Assembly (NCBI GenBank): GCA_003255065.1 | Contig: QAOA01000393.1 | Coordinates: 856,626 to 920,625, forward strand | Direction: 5' to 3' | Source: Cercis canadensis | Taxonomy: Eukaryota > Streptophyta > Magnoliopsida > Fabales > Fabaceae | DNA length: 64,000 nucleotides | In this document: positions 10,962-24,700 of the stretch, in pieces | Position numbering within the stretch: the stretch's first letter is position 1 | How the letters are laid out: every line of letters begins with the position of its first letter | Translations under genes and position numbers: made by a program | Notes under the pieces: model-generated | What the model saw: the letters and a program-made list of their open reading frames with translations, nothing else | Databases searched by the model: none | What the model was told of the DNA's origin: nothing

Positions 10962-11572
10962 TTGTCTGCACTCTGGTTATCTGGTCCCATTTGATCAAAC
11001 CAAAGTAACTTTTCTGTCCTCTTTGCCTCATTAATAGTAACATCAAAATAACAAAATGGATAATACCAGAATTGGTATGTGATCAGAAGATGATGGGGAA
11101 GATGTGATACTTAGATCATTTGTCAAGAAGTAAATCATTCCATATTTGTAAAAGCATGATATAGACGTTCACACACATTTGCAAAAATACCATCTAAATA
11201 ATCTAAATTTTTTCTTGGTAGAATATTTTTCATTCAAATAAGGAGTAAGTCTACTCACACACTAATTATCTCATTGTATCTTACATCATGCACATATAAT
11301 AGCATCGGTGTTTAATTGAGCTCAATAAAATAATCCAGAATCCATTAAATAGTATGAAGTAATGTGACATCAATGATAAGCATTTAGCATATCTCTGTTT
11401 TATATTCTTTAGTCATTGACTGTATCATTACCTCTTTCCCATTTATTGAACAGTCAGCCAATTTTTGTTTTCAAATATCCCTTTACACAATGCTCAAAAT
11501 CCCCTATATGATATCACCTCACGGAGTTTCTCTCAGTGTTTACGACGAGTCAATGACAATAAAAATGTCGGA

Positions 11573-14500
11573 CTATCCCTGTATCATTCCTTTACGATTA
11601 TAAATGTAAGATTTAGCAAAGTAAATAAACAGAGCGAATCCCATCACACTGAGTGCAGCAAGTAACCAGTAAAAGTAGTCAAGATGAGCCTGATTGAGGT
11701 TATTAGCAAACCAGCTACTTTGTCCATCTTTACCAGTTACTGCCTCTATCATGAAGATAAAAAAACTGCTAAGAAAGCTCCCCACACCAACGATGCTCAA
11801 GTAGAGAGCAAGACCCATGCTTCTTAGCTCATTTGGGACCTGATCATAGAAAAATTCCTGGAGACCAACCATAGTAAACACCTCAGCAACTCCAAACAAG
11901 AAGTATTGGGGAATCAACCACCACACACTCATTGGAACGGTCGCATTTGGCTCATCAACTAGGCCATACTCCTGTGCTGTTTCCAGTCTTTTCATCTCAA
12001 CAAGGGCTGCAATTACCATTGTAATTATAGATAGAAAAATTCCTGTTCCAATTCTCTGCAGCATTGTGATGCCAGAGGGTTTCTTAGTGATAGCTCTTGC
12101 AATTGGTACAACTACGCAGTCATAGATGGGACTAAAGAGAACAATAGCCAAAGTGTTAAGTGTCTGAAGAGAAGCAGCAGGTATATCAAAGCCTGGAGAA
12201 ATGGTTCTTTCCAAAGTAACCCCTTGCTTGGTAAAGAATGTAGGAACTTGAGCAAAGACAATACCAAAGATCAAGCATGTAGCCCAAATAGGAACAAGCC
12301 TAACTACTGCCTTTGCTTCTTCCACCTCACTGAGGCTACAAGTCTCCTCTTCTTTAGAACCCTTAGGTGGAAACAGTGCCTTATTGAGGAAGCTGCCACA
12401 GTAGAAAATATGAACTACTTAGTCAAATGAGTCAGTGTCTTACCAATGGAAAGTAACTACTTTAAAGAATATGGTTCTACTCAGACTAAAGGAGAAAAAG
12501 GATGAAAGAACTCCCCTAAACATAGGACGCACTGCAAGAAGGTTTGATAATCAACAATGAATGAATGAAGCAACTTTAATGCTGTACTTCATTTATAATT
12601 TTATTCAAATAGTTGTAAGGTTTAGGAAATTAAAAATTGCCTTTAGGTGACTTTTGGTACAAGATTTCAATTTCACATTTCTAAGAACGTTAAGTGGGAA
12701 TCTTGTATACTCATATTTGATACAAGAGTTGAAAATATATACGTGGGAATATGAGATTTCCAAGAATGGATTTTAGGCTCTATTCCTACCAAAGTATTCC
12801 CTTCTAGAGAGATGAAAATGTTGGATTTCCATAGCATTAGAATGTTGGGCCTTTGTGGATGGTGGTTGCGGGTCTTCGCCTGCTGCTGTCTACCATCGTT
12901 GGTTGGCCGGCGTTAGATGGTGGTGCCACACTCCCAAAAATGTTAAGTGCGTACTAAATACAGGAATGCAACAATAAAAATTTAAAACTTATACCAAACA
13001 CCTCATTAGTGTTTATGACTGTGAAGAGCCTGGCAATTATCATACAAGCAAAATTTGGGCATATACTCAAAAAATTAGCTATTTCCTTACTTGAACTGTT
13101 CCGAACTTTGACAAGGAATGATTCCATGAGTTTCGTGTTTGATATCTGTCTCTAATTGTGTAGTTCGCCTATTTCTTATAGTTGCAACAAATACTTTGCC
13201 GATTCTTACAAATGGGCTCTTCTCATCCGCGTCAATGTTAAACCTGTAAGTCATTGTTCCAAGCATGAAAACAACCAATGCAATGATCATTGCAACACAT
13301 GGGATTCCAAATCCAAGAACCCAACTAAGGTTGTCTTATATATAGTTCAAGATCCAAAGAGTTAGCATGCAACCTCCACACATAGTGAAATACCACCAAT
13401 TAAAGAATGAGCTTCTATATTTGCATTCCTTTGGATGCTGTTCATCAAATTGATCTGCTCCAAATGCCTGAACACAAGGCTTATGTCCTCCTTGCGCAAT
13501 GGCCACTAGGTAAAGTGAGAAGAAGAAAAGGATCACTTGCAATCGAGGTGAACATGATGTGAATTTATCAGCAACTTCACACTCAGAATTGCTTAGAGAA
13601 GGAAGCATAGCTGAAAATGTCAATAAGCCTAGTCCCTGTAATTCATATTAAGCCATGTTAAGGACTAGCACCGAAACAATTATGAGTTTCAAGCCCCATG
13701 CCATGTTCTACCATGCAGCTTCAATAGACAATATCTTCCATTTAAAGAAAGAGAATAACTTTATTTCCCCTTCTTTTTTGGTGAAAGAAAGAGATCCCTT
13801 TTACTGTGTTCTTTCTGTGGGTATAGTGCTTTTTATTGTTTTCCAATATTGATGAAGTAAATTAAGGAAATTTATACTTGTGATTGTGATATTAAATAAT
13901 TAATTAATACAAATATTTTAATTATTTTATAATATAAGGCTTAAAACCATTACACTAAGAGAATACAAATTTAAACTAAAAAAATATAAGAATATACATA
14001 ACAATTTTAATATAAGCCTACACTATTGTTGACACAAACTAATAGCTCGTGTAACACGAAATAAGACAAATAATAATAAAAGAAAATGATTGAGAACAAA
14101 AGAAAAATAGCACAGAGTGATAGTGGAAGACATTAATTATTTTTTTTATAAGATTAGAATAAATAAATGATAGATAGAGGGTACTGACCAAAATATAAAT
14201 GAGGGAAGCTAAAATAATTGTACGGTAGCGTCCAAGATAAGAGTCAGCAACAAATGCACCTAGTAGAGGAAGCAACGACGCCGTTCCACTCCATATGTTT
14301 ACATTCTCCGCCGCCGTAGCCGTCGACTGGTGAAGCGGCCCCGTTAAATAAGTTATCAAGTTATTCCCTATTCCATAATAAGCAATTCTCTCTGCTACTT
14401 CCACGCCTTCAAAAACCCCCCAGAGATTAGAAAAAGGCTAAGAACGAGGAAGAGAGAAGATTCAGTGCAGTGTTACCTATTATAAACGAAGCAGATCTCC

Positions 14501-14630
14501 AATACCCAGACTTGGATCTGATGACTGGGTGACCTTTGTAGTCAACGGCACCAGGGACCGTATCCAACACCAACGGAGTTTCGATTTCGGAATCTAATAA
14601 AACGGCGTCGGGTCGGTAGGAGTTCGCCAT
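11573..14630 (-). pseudogene. NPF copy B: NRT1/PTR 5-like gene with one nonsense codon
   Basis: Exons 14630-14477, 14406-14189, 13635-13091, 12392-11573; all splice sites and phases are kept, and full length would be 578 codons. A single in-frame TAA at 13338-13336 (codon 224, where E has CAA for Gln) ends the protein in a membrane stretch after LWILNYI, before the second half of the carrier. The rest of the frame, including ExxER, the FGADQFD signature and the last exon, is open. One other oddity is Arg to Cys in the IYDR stretch. Either a young pseudogene or an allele-specific stop or base error; a truncated six-helix product would not be expected to transport. Confidence 0.85.
12646..13002. 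repeat. MITE-like insert in intron 3 of copy B
   Basis: Diverged counterpart of the insert at 3830-4213, ending ATACCAAACAC. It is at the same intron position as in A and D. Confidence 0.4.
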
Positions 14631-15039
14631 GTATATTTGCTGCTTTTTGGCTTAAGTTGAAGCTCTTCAACTGTTGAAACTAGAATATGAGGCACAGAAT
14701 GGATATTTATTTACTTTTTTCATTCACAAAAGTCACCAAAGGAGTTGCTTGCACACTACCCCATTACTAATCTCAGGAATTACTTTCATATAGAAAGAGG
14801 AAGGAGAGTTGGTTGCGTTTTTTATAGTTGAAGTAATGCAGGAACGGTGGCAATGAAAGTGGAGAAATACCATCTTATAATATCTTATGCATACATGTGA
14901 AACATGAGAGTGATGCTTTTAAATTAAGCATATATACAAAAAAAAAAAAATTAAGGCAAAATTTTAACCATAAATAATTAAATATGTAGTACTTGACAAC
15001 TTGGGAATGATGGTGATGCTTTTATATTGTGACACATAC

Positions 15040-15237
15040 AAAAAAATTGTTCAACATATTCTATCATAAATATTGTACAATTAATTAAAATTTATTGGAA
15101 TATTGGAAAATGTATTGCTTTTATATTGGAATATTTATTGACTATGTACAATAATTAAAATTAAGATCTCATGTATATTATTTAAAAAGTTAATCATAAA
15201 TTAATTAATGTTTTTAAAGTATGTATACTATTTTGTT
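15040..15237 (-). pseudogene. Fragment of an NPF intron 2 (A type)
   Basis: About 200 bp matches intron 2 of copy A near 6000-6170 and of copy D near 32480-32640, including the long AATTAATTAAT-type stretch and TATACTATT..TGTTTGG. No exon is attached. It stops where the telomere-like block begins, so it is a broken piece of another array unit. Confidence 0.55.
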
Positions 15238-15440
15238 TGGGGTTTAAGATTTAGGGTTTATGGTTTGAGGTTTTATTTTTGAGTTTAGGGTTTAGGTTTT
15301 ATGGTTGTGATTTTGGGTTTGGGGTTATGATTTAGGGTTTAGGATTTGGGATTTAGGGTTTATGGTTTTGATTTTTGGATTTGGGGTTCAAGATTTAGGA
15401 TTTATGGTTTAAGATTTGTAGTTTAGGGTTTAGGGTTGAA
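15238..15440 (+). repeat. Degenerate telomere-like repeat block
   Basis: About 200 bp made of variants of GGTTTAGGGTTT (TTTAGGG is the plant telomere unit), mixed with GGTTTATGG and GGATTTGGG. It is too degenerate for a recent telomere addition. It separates the NPF intron fragment from the MULE relic. Confidence 0.65.
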
Positions 15441-15489
15441 CAAATGTTATTTCGGTCAATTTATTAGTTTAATAAATGTTATTTTGGTT

Positions 15490-17560
15490 TATGTTAGGCA
15501 CTAAGATTGGTTTGCCTTCGTACTCACAAAATTGACTCTCTAGATGAGAGGTTGATCCTGTATTTGCAAAGGGTAAAGTTTGGTGCTGTTTATTTTGTGA
15601 GGCCTATGCAGTTAGATATGCTTTTTGGAGAGTGCACCATAACCCTACAGGACGTAAACATCTTGTTAGGGCTACATGTTGATGATGTTGAGGTTGGTGG
15701 GAGGATCTTCCATCCTTTGTGGCACGATGATGCGGTTCTTCTATTAGGAGTGTGCTAGCCAATAATGTTATTGTAGGTTCCAAGTTTGGCTTTCTTGGTT
15801 GAGGGAGACATTTGGGGTCTGTCCACAGGATGCAGAGGAGCATGCATTGGAGTATTATACGAGGGCATACATTCTCCAATTAATAGGCACATGACTGATC
15901 CCAGATACTACTGGGAACTATGTGCATCTCATGTATCTGCAGCTATTGGAGATCTAGAACATTGCTGGCACACTCAGCTGGGGTTTGGCTATACTTGCTC
16001 ACCTATATTGGAGCTTGTGTAATTTTACTCTTGGACGGAGCATGGAGTTAGAAGGGTGCATATCCCTCCTATAAGCATTGGCGTATGAGAGATTTCCTAC
16101 TTTCTCTCCATCGCCCCAGCAGTCCCTGAGCCTTTTACAGTTCTAATGGCGTGTAGGTTAGTCTATTTAATATTAATTATTTTTAAATATGTAGTTATCT
16201 GCTATTAGATCTAATTATAAGTAAAAACTATGTATTAGGTGGAGACGTCCATTAAGTTATGACCATATTGGGTTCATCAGGAACCATGTGGGCTTTTGAT
16301 CGTCTTGGAGGTCATAAGGTGAGTAAATTCTAAGGATTTGTAATTAAATTGTTATTGAATAAATATAAAAGTTGTCTGCCTAAAATGTCTAATTAATTTT
16401 TTAACTGTACAAGTCGTGTGACTGTCATAATGAAATTTCCAGTTGGCATCATTTTGTACTGCTAGATTTGAGATCTGGACTGCTAGGGTGCCCCTCTATT
16501 CATTTAATGTGATAGAGGGACATTACCCCGATCTGGTGGTTCATTAGTTTGTTGGGCTACAAGTCATTTTGGATAATCCTCCAAAATATGATGATGAGTT
16601 AGAAAGGATAACTATACGGGGGAAGTAGGATACAAATTGAAGGATCATCCATTACGCATACTATCTGCAATGGGATGACTGTCGAAATAAATTAGTAATA
16701 CCGGTAGCGGGCTTGGGCGTGGCAAGATTATATGTCGTAGTATCTTTTGACAACTCGAAGGTGGATGAGTTCATACAACGACGCACGTGGTGACCAGGTT
16801 AGTGTAATGTGTCAAAATCGACCTCATTTAAAGTATTGTATATTTTATTCAATTTCATATTATCTGTTGTTTACAGATTACATACCTCTACCCCAGTAAC
16901 CTCCACCATTTAGTAGCAGAGTCTAGGGCATCAGCTGCCCTTGACATTCCAGGGCTCATATCCACGTGCGCAGCTAAAGTGGGTTGCATTTCAATGTCAC
17001 TGGCAGTCATTAGTGTCCCTGGTGTTTGCACAATAGGGCATTATCCCCCCCCCNCCCCCCCCCCCCCCCCCCGAGTTTTCCGGCCAGCAAGGACAGTATG
17101 AGGCATCAAGGCCTCCTGTTCTTCCTGTCGACCCTTCGACCTCCACGTCCTCATCACGGTCAGGGTCATCCACTCAAAGTTTTGGTTCTTCACATCGTTT
17201 GAGGAGTCAGGCCGATGAGGCCACCTCTGCGTCACATGTCCACCTACAGTCACATTTCCTATAGCCGCCACATACTTTGGACATTATGAGTCATAGTTAC
17301 ATGGGGGGACTAGGTTCTCCCCCATGTAATGTATTTGGCATTAATGTCGGTGTACCCCTATCACTTGATAGTATGCAGTTGAATCTGGGTCTTACAGTTG
17401 GCCCATCCACTGCAGCTGTTGAGGATGTATTGACAGGGGCATACGTGACTCCAATGACACTTGCTCGTGCTTATTTGATAGACCAAGATGATAGGAGGTG
17501 TTAGTTTTTTAATTTTGTTGATATGGAGATGGTAGACACCACAATTCAAAATCAGTAGGA
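15490..17560 (+). pseudogene. PMD-domain gene relic in fossil MULE 1
   Basis: Pieces in several frames match the PMD gene of the intact MULE. At 15507-15758 the FGECTITLQDVNILLGL core is seen, typical of the plant mobile domain. At 16860-17040 there is a C-terminal domain piece (NLHHLVAES). At 17277-17504 there is a low-complexity tail ending DQDDRRC. A C run with one N (17047-17072) lies where a proline stretch would be coded. Exon 1 is absent. The reading frame is broken many times, and no product is expected. Confidence 0.65.
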
Positions 17561-18012
17561 TACAGACCTAGATTGTACATTTTTTAGTACATATTTGTTG
17601 ACGATTGTATATATTTATAATTTTGACATTACCCCATATATGAAAAGTTAATTTATATTCACTAAAATTGGATATTTAGTATATTACAATAATCACTTAT
17701 TTATTTCATGTGAGCAATTTATTTAATGTCATTTGGGATCTAGCCGAACATTTAAAACTAAGTCTAAATTGAAATGATAATGATTATGAATATATATGAG
17801 TGTGACGTCATCTTTCCAAAGCACCCAACTCCCTCAAGTGGATACCAAAAGTCATCTAATATTGGGTTTAGTGGATGCCAAAAGTCACTATCTAACATCC
17901 ACTGACACCCACACACTCTAAAAATATTCATTATACAATGTATCAGGAATATATACAATATAAATAAATAAACTTCTTCCACAAAAAACAAAACATATAA
18001 CGGAGGATGGTG

Positions 18013-20752
18013 TCAAGGTTGATCTTCCCTTATGTTAAGAAATTGTCTCCTGTTGTGGCCTTCTATGCGACAAATGCTACATTTGATGACGCCAAAAGAA
18101 GATTCTCCCTAATCCATCTCGGTCCGTATTCGCCTTGAAGCTGGACGTCCCTTTTTCCCTGAGCAAGACATAATTTTGGTTTATCTTAATCCAGCCCGCA
18201 ACTGGCCAATACTCTTTTTCACCAATTGGGTGAAACTCCCTACTATACGTATTGACCAAGTTTTGAGTAGAGTACACTGGACTAACATAATGTCATACAT
18301 CAATTGCAATAGAGGCAAAAATAGATATAATGTGCGTACACTGTTTGTGAAGGGCTTGAAACTAACCACACCCACATGTTCTCTTGTTTAGCTTGGAAGT
18401 AAATGATTGCCCGCAAATTCGTCCCATAGAATCAAATATCTCTTCCAGTTTAAACAATCTAGTGTCTCTATTAAGCAGTATTGGGTGGTGTGAGGATGTG
18501 AAATGCCTATTACGGGTCATTCTCTTCTCAGCATCCTCAGTTCATGCTTGCCCACTCACCAGCCTTGCCTGAACCAATTCTCGTCTCTCCATGAAAATAC
18601 GAGTCATTATGTAGTACATGGCTCTGACAATGACAATAATAGGCATGTTGCAAGCACCATTTAATGTGCCGTTAACACATTCAGCCAAATTAGTCGTCAT
18701 TGATATACTGTCAGGCATCGTCTTTCTTACACTCCCTATGTATCTCATTCATTAGCTCCTTAAATTTGATAGACTCAAACTGGGTATCTATCAATTACAA
18801 TTACAAGTGAAATTAAACCTTACTTACCATCAAAATTTATGATTGATAATAAATTTTCATAATTGATTGATATTCTTATTGTCTCTATAAATTTTGTGCT
18901 TCAAAGCCACATCCTTGAAGTTAATGTTCTAATTGCTCACAACGTAGCGCAAACAGAAAAAATTATAAGCCAACAGTGGACACCAACCAACATATTCATC
19001 TTCGATGGATGACAATATGCTCATATGTCGGTCTAAAATAAGTGTCAAACTCTGCATGTCTCCAGCCATGTGCTATATCAAATGCTTCAAAAACCATGAT
19101 CATGCTTCTTTCGTTTCACCTTTCACGACGGCATAAGCTAGAGGCAACGGGGAACTAGAGCCGTCCTGTGTATAGGTGATAAGCAGGGTCTGCTTGTACT
19201 TCCTATACAGAAAAGTACCATCAATTTTAATCATTAGCTTGCATGAAGGGAATGCATCAATACATGGTTTAAAAGCACAAAAAACACATCAAAATCTCCT
19301 TATTGTCAAATCATTCGCTGGTCTTCCCATCCATCGATCATCTAGACACCATTTCTCCATGGTTCTGAGCGCATATCTTTGCAATACAACTATCTATCTG
19401 GGTAACTTATTGTAACTCTCCTCCCAATCACCATATATCTGAGTGATAGCTCTTTGCTTCGCAAGCCACGCTTTCCTGTATGATATTTGATAAGAGAATA
19501 TACTTTTGATGCGCTCTTGTATTAGCTTAATTGGAACTTCGTCTTCTCCTCAATCATGTGGACAATTATTGTTGCAACCACCTTAACATGCAATTTTTTG
19601 TGGTCTTGTGTTAATGTGGCATTTGTGCAACTGTGTAGGCCATTGTACTTTTTGATCTCCCACATATTGCTCTTAGTTCTTAAGCAGACCCTAAGTCTCC
19701 AATTGCATCTAGAACCATAATTATGACACTCTAAAATTAATTTATGGGATTTTGATTCCTTTACCTTGAAATTATGGTGCATGTAAATGGAGTATTACTT
19801 CACAGTTGACTGAAAATCCTCTTCGTTGATGAACTGTTGACCTATTTACAGTTCCTCACCTCTTTGCCACCTACTAACTCTAGAACTTCTTTCAACATCA
19901 TCAGTTAATTGCATTGCCTCCAAATCCATATATGAATAGTGTGAAGGACGGACCTAATGAATTGGTGTCACATGTTAAGGTGAAGCAAATATCAGTTCCT
20001 CCCTGAGCGGTAGTACATTCAAATCTAATATATGCTCAGGTTCTTCCTTATTGATTGATTCTCCCCATCTGGTCGTACCCTCATTTCTCATATCACTTGT
20101 GTTTATTAGAGGATCAATAGGAGAATTACCCCGACTGATATTCGGTTCTACACCTCCACGTTCACTACCTCCAACTTCGTATTCTTCAATTGCTCTTGTG
20201 CGAACATCCGAACCCATCAACAAATCTCTACATTCATACACATAGCCTCCTTCAAAGATACGAGTTTGGCTAAAACTAGCCAAACCATGCTTGAATTCAT
20301 ATGAACCAAACTCTAGTTAATAACAAGGATCCGCTTCTATCCCTATTTGACTATATGGAGGATAAGAACTAAGGATTGAGCAAGGACCACTCGCATCAAC
20401 ACCTTCAATCATCTCCATCAATTTCATCTTCCACAATCTTTGCCTCAACATATATCTCAATTGCACAAAGAGATTTAAGTTGACTATGACTATCAAACAT
20501 CATCTTAATATCCGCATCACATCTCAGCTTAACAACATTATAAAATAATGGATTAATAGATACTGAAACTCTATAAATAATCTTCTCAACAACTGAATTT
20601 GTTGAAAGACCAAATTTTTTATGAACATAAAATTATAAATGTTGTAGTCCACATCTCTTCTTCAGATTCAAACCAATGAGTCTAGGACCATTATACATGA
20701 CATCTTGAGAACTATCATATATCTGACCATTGTAATAAACTAATAGAAGCAT
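18013..20752 (-). pseudogene. mudrA-like transposase relic in fossil MULE 1
   Basis: Read from ATG at 20752, MLLLVYYNGQIYD matches the N-terminus of the intact transposase, but a stop follows after about 40 codons. Further pieces: acidic linker with GNSPIDPL (20283-19975), DNA-binding domain NWRLRVCLRTKS (19782-19522), ETANL-like block (18748-18542) and a zinc knuckle CSICRIEGHNRR near 18060 in which the final Cys is lost. Multiple frameshifts and stops; inactive. Confidence 0.75.
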
Positions 20753-20949
20753 TTTCCTCCTAAATTACTAATAATACATATAATTAAAATTTTCACAATA
20801 TCAACTTATTTTTTTAATAAAATTTAATATCATATATAGACTAAATACTAATCAAAATTACATACATCTAAATATATCAAATTAGAACAAAAAATTTAAA
20901 CATACCTATACAACTTCTACAACTTCAACTTGCACTGTCAACTATCACA

Positions 20950-21753
20950 AACTCATACACTTTTAGCACTTCGGGATAACTTCCTTCAATATTTCAGAAT
21001 TTCACAGTATTTCTCTCTAAATTTCAAAATGCACTTAATACTTCGAAATGAACGCACTCAGGAAAAATAAAAAATCAGGTATTTATAGAAGAGATCCGCT
21101 ACTTTATTTCAACAAAACTTATAAAAGACGTTGTTTTGTGTGGTGCTACAGTATTAGTGTTTAGAAGAAACAAAATTACATTTTTTCAGAAGTAAAATTG
21201 CGTTTTCTAGAACCAAAATAGTGTTTTCCAGAGAATTTGTTTTGGAGATAAGAAAACGCCAAAATGATTCCTCCTTTTCCCCTAAAAAATGCGGATTCAT
21301 TTATGCGTTTTCTTATAGAAAACATTGAAATGAAACAGTGTTTTGTAATGGAAAATGCATATTCATTTTCAATGTAGAAATGCCAAAATAAATATGCATT
21401 TTTCACTAGAAAATGCTGTTTCATTTCAGCATTTTTTAAAAGAAAACACATAAATGAATATGCGTTTTCTAGGAAAAAACACGCATTCATTTTCACGTTT
21501 TCTTTCGTTTTTAAAAAGCTATCAAAATTCTTTTTATGTTTCGGCGAAAAAAAAAATTGGCATTTATTTTTTACTAAAAATGCGTTTTACATTTTAGTTT
21601 TTATTGTTTAAAACGTTGTAATATTTTAGCATTTTCTAAAAAAAATGCTTCAGCGTGTATTGTGCGAAAAAAGTGACCAATTTTAGTAAATAGTTTCAAA
21701 AGTAACTTAATTACAAAATTTTTTATTAAATAGCATTCTTTTACTAAATTTGC
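20950..21753. repeat. Right TIR region of fossil MULE 1
   Basis: Dense repeats of AAAACGC, GCGTTTTC and AAATGC motifs. A counterpart in inverted orientation lies at 34717-35265. A frame at 21176-21496 is only a translation of these repeats. Confidence 0.55.
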
Positions 21754-24700
21754 CGTGTAAATAGTTTGCATATTACTCTATTTCAATAGTGTATCAAAAT
21801 GTATTTTTTTCCCTATTAACTTGAAAAAGCTTTGTTTCATTCCCCTTCCTTAGTCACTGAACTCGAAATCTCTGTCTTTCTTAAAAAGCATGGACATGAT
21901 ATTTGGTCGAAGTATTTCCTGTCTCATACATTACAAATACTGATACACGTTGACATCAACTCCTCCCTTTTCTGGCACTTCATTTAATTCACCCATCAAT
22001 CTTATCATTTCAGCATAGATATCAGAATGGGTATGCCAAGTAGTTTTTTGGAGTTGGCTTCGTAATTAATGAATCGCTGACATGATCAAAAGGTTTTTTA
22101 TTCCACTGCACCAAAGCATCACTGATAGCTCTAATATTTGGCTTCGTACAATGTTTTTCTTTTTTTAATATTTGAGCAAATTCCAAAGCATAATCATTAC
22201 TAGCCTTACATAGGCTTTGTATGTTTGTCTCACAATCTGGGTATCTGGTCCCCATTTGCACAAAACAAAGTAACTTTTCTATCCTTTTTGCCACATTACC
22301 AAAATTGGTAAGTGATCAGAAGATGATGGGGGAAGGTGTGATACTTGGATCATTTGTCAAGAAGTAAATCATTCCATATTTGTAAACGCATGATCTAGAC
22401 GTTCAACAACATTTGCAAAAACACTAAATGATCTACATTTTTTCTTGGCATGATATTTTTTTTTATTGAAATGAGTAATGTTACTTACACACTAATTATT
22501 TCATAATATCTCACACATGTACATATAATATTATATGCACTTAATTGAGCGCACAAAAATAATACAAAATCCTAATAAATATAAGATCTGATGGCTTAAA
22601 ATTAAATGGTGTGAAGTAATGTGACATCAATGGTGAGTAATTAGCATTTCTCTATTTTATATCTGAAGAAATTGAAAAAAGTTTTGTGTATAGATTAACA
22701 GTGTGTACCTTCATTAAATAATACGTATAAATACAAGAGATTAAGGTATTTGAGTTGATTAACAACTCTTCATATAATATGATAATCCTAATCAAAATAT
22801 ACATAGAAAACCCTAGATAAACCAAGCTATACATAACTTTATCAGTTATCTAAACACATGAGTTGTGGCATATCTTATCCTCCTCAATTTGAGCATGGCT
22901 GGAAGAGGCGATCAAATTGTTCCTGAATTGATGAAATTTGGAAGCGGAGAAACTCTTGGTGAATGTTGAGTGGCTTTTATATCCACTTTTTAGATATCCT
23001 TTACTTAATTATTTGATTGTTTATTGAGATTAATCATCATCTAATGAGATGCTTTATGTTAAATTGTAGATTTCATAGGTTAGAATGAAGAATTGAATAA
23101 TTAGGAAGTTTCTGGGACAGAATTCAAGCGTTGCGGCGCTCAAAACCCAGAGTCGCGGCCCTTGGAGCATGAAACTTAGAAGCGGGACAGCAACTCAGCG
23201 TCGAGGCTCTGAAAATCAAGGGGTACGGCGCTCTCGCGCAGAAAAAATTGGTGTTTTCGGCAGAGAAGGAAAGCCGCAGCGCCGAAAATCCAGGGCCGCG
23301 ACGCCCGCACGATTTTATTGAACACGTGCTCTTTTTCCTTAGTTTCTTTAGGGCTTTTAGAGAGAGTATAAATAGAAAATTTTAGGAATTCTTAAGGGGA
23401 TTCTTTTCTGGACTTTTTGGAGCAAGAAGAAGAGCAAAAATAAGGAATGAAGAAGGGCACAACAAGAAGATTGAGGCTTCTCTTCAGAGTTTTTATTTCT
23501 TCTTCCCTTTGAACCATGTCTAGATTTAATTTTATCATGTTCTTTTCATCTGCTATAAACTAAATTCCCTTCTAGGGCTATGATGTAGCCTAGCTAGGAT
23601 GATTTGTTATTTTCTATTTCTTTAATTCAAGAACTCCTTTATAAACTTGTCTTCTTCTTCTCAAATCTTCATGCTTCTAATTGATTGATCACCAATTAGC
23701 TGATTAGATAATTATAATGAGACTGGGAGGTAATTAGTAATTAAAGATCATAGAGATTAAGAACATAGGTTGCATGTAGGATAGGAATATACCTCTATGG
23801 CTTGTGTAGCTATTTAAAAAGAACCATAAAATTAAGTGAATTTCTAGGTTGTTCGCAATTCACATAGGAATATCGTAGGTTCATAACTTAGAAATACTTT
23901 TGTTTGACCTTGGGAAAGGCTAATAAATAATTTAGGGTTCTTGGCTAGCAATTAGGAAGATTGTTCTTGGTTAATGAATTAGGAATAGCGAATCAGAATA
24001 GCTATGGTGAAATCAAAAGCCCTAGATGTTTTCTCTCTTGATAATTCTATCATTTTACTAATTTAGTTTGTTATTTTATTGGTTTAAGTTTGTTTTCATC
24101 CTATTTTAGTTGTTTCTTGAAAATATCTCCATATTGATTGATTAGATAAAATTAAGGTTAACCCAATTTTGGTAGTTGATATATTAGTCCTCGTGGGAAT
24201 GATAACTCTATCTCATCTTATTACTTGGAAATGATAACGTACACTTGCGTTAAGATTTCTCACAACAGTGAACAAATAAGCTATTTGGTGATCCGTAGAG
24301 ACATGGTTGTGAGATACTTCATCCACTAAAACTCGATTAGGACAAAATGTATATTAATTTCTAGATGCTTAGTTCATTGATGAAGCACTGGATTTGTAGC
24401 TAAAAATTGAGCACTGTAATTATGACAATTTAATAAGGTGGAAGATTTTAATGGATCAAGTAACTACCTTAACAAATTTTGGAGCCAACATTTGATGTAG
24501 GAGTGAAAGATAATTAGCGACCACATCATTATTCATGATGATGAACATATGAAAGACTCTAGTTGTTGATATAGCTTTAGATTTTTTGTTCAAAAAGAAC
24601 ACTAAAATATATAAAAAGAAAAATAGAGACAATTGTATCATCATATTCTTCAATAACCGAATCTAGTATCATCATATATAATTGATTGCAATATTTTTTT

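Larger units (their letters stand above)
15441..21753. mobile_element. Decayed PMD-carrying MULE (fossil 1)
   Basis: It holds a PMD gene relic on the plus strand (about 15490-17560), a mudrA-type relic on the minus strand (18013-20752) and a right TIR-like region (about 20950-21753) full of GCGTTTTC and GAAAACGC motifs. The gene order, convergent, is that of the intact element at 45612-53951. The left TIR and PMD exon 1 are missing. The right end, read inward as GGCAAATTTAGTAA, matches the left end of fossil 2 (34717). It abuts the end of an M2 MITE at 21754. Confidence 0.7.

Noticed and set aside
21176-21496. 106-aa minus-strand frame
   Set aside because: Translation of GCGTTTTC-type repeats in the fossil MULE TIR region.
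22022-22294. 90-aa minus-strand frame in the 3' flank of ghost copy C
   Set aside because: The matching flank of copy A (about 560-745) does not keep the frame, and I recognise no domain. A decayed LINE fragment is possible but unsupported.
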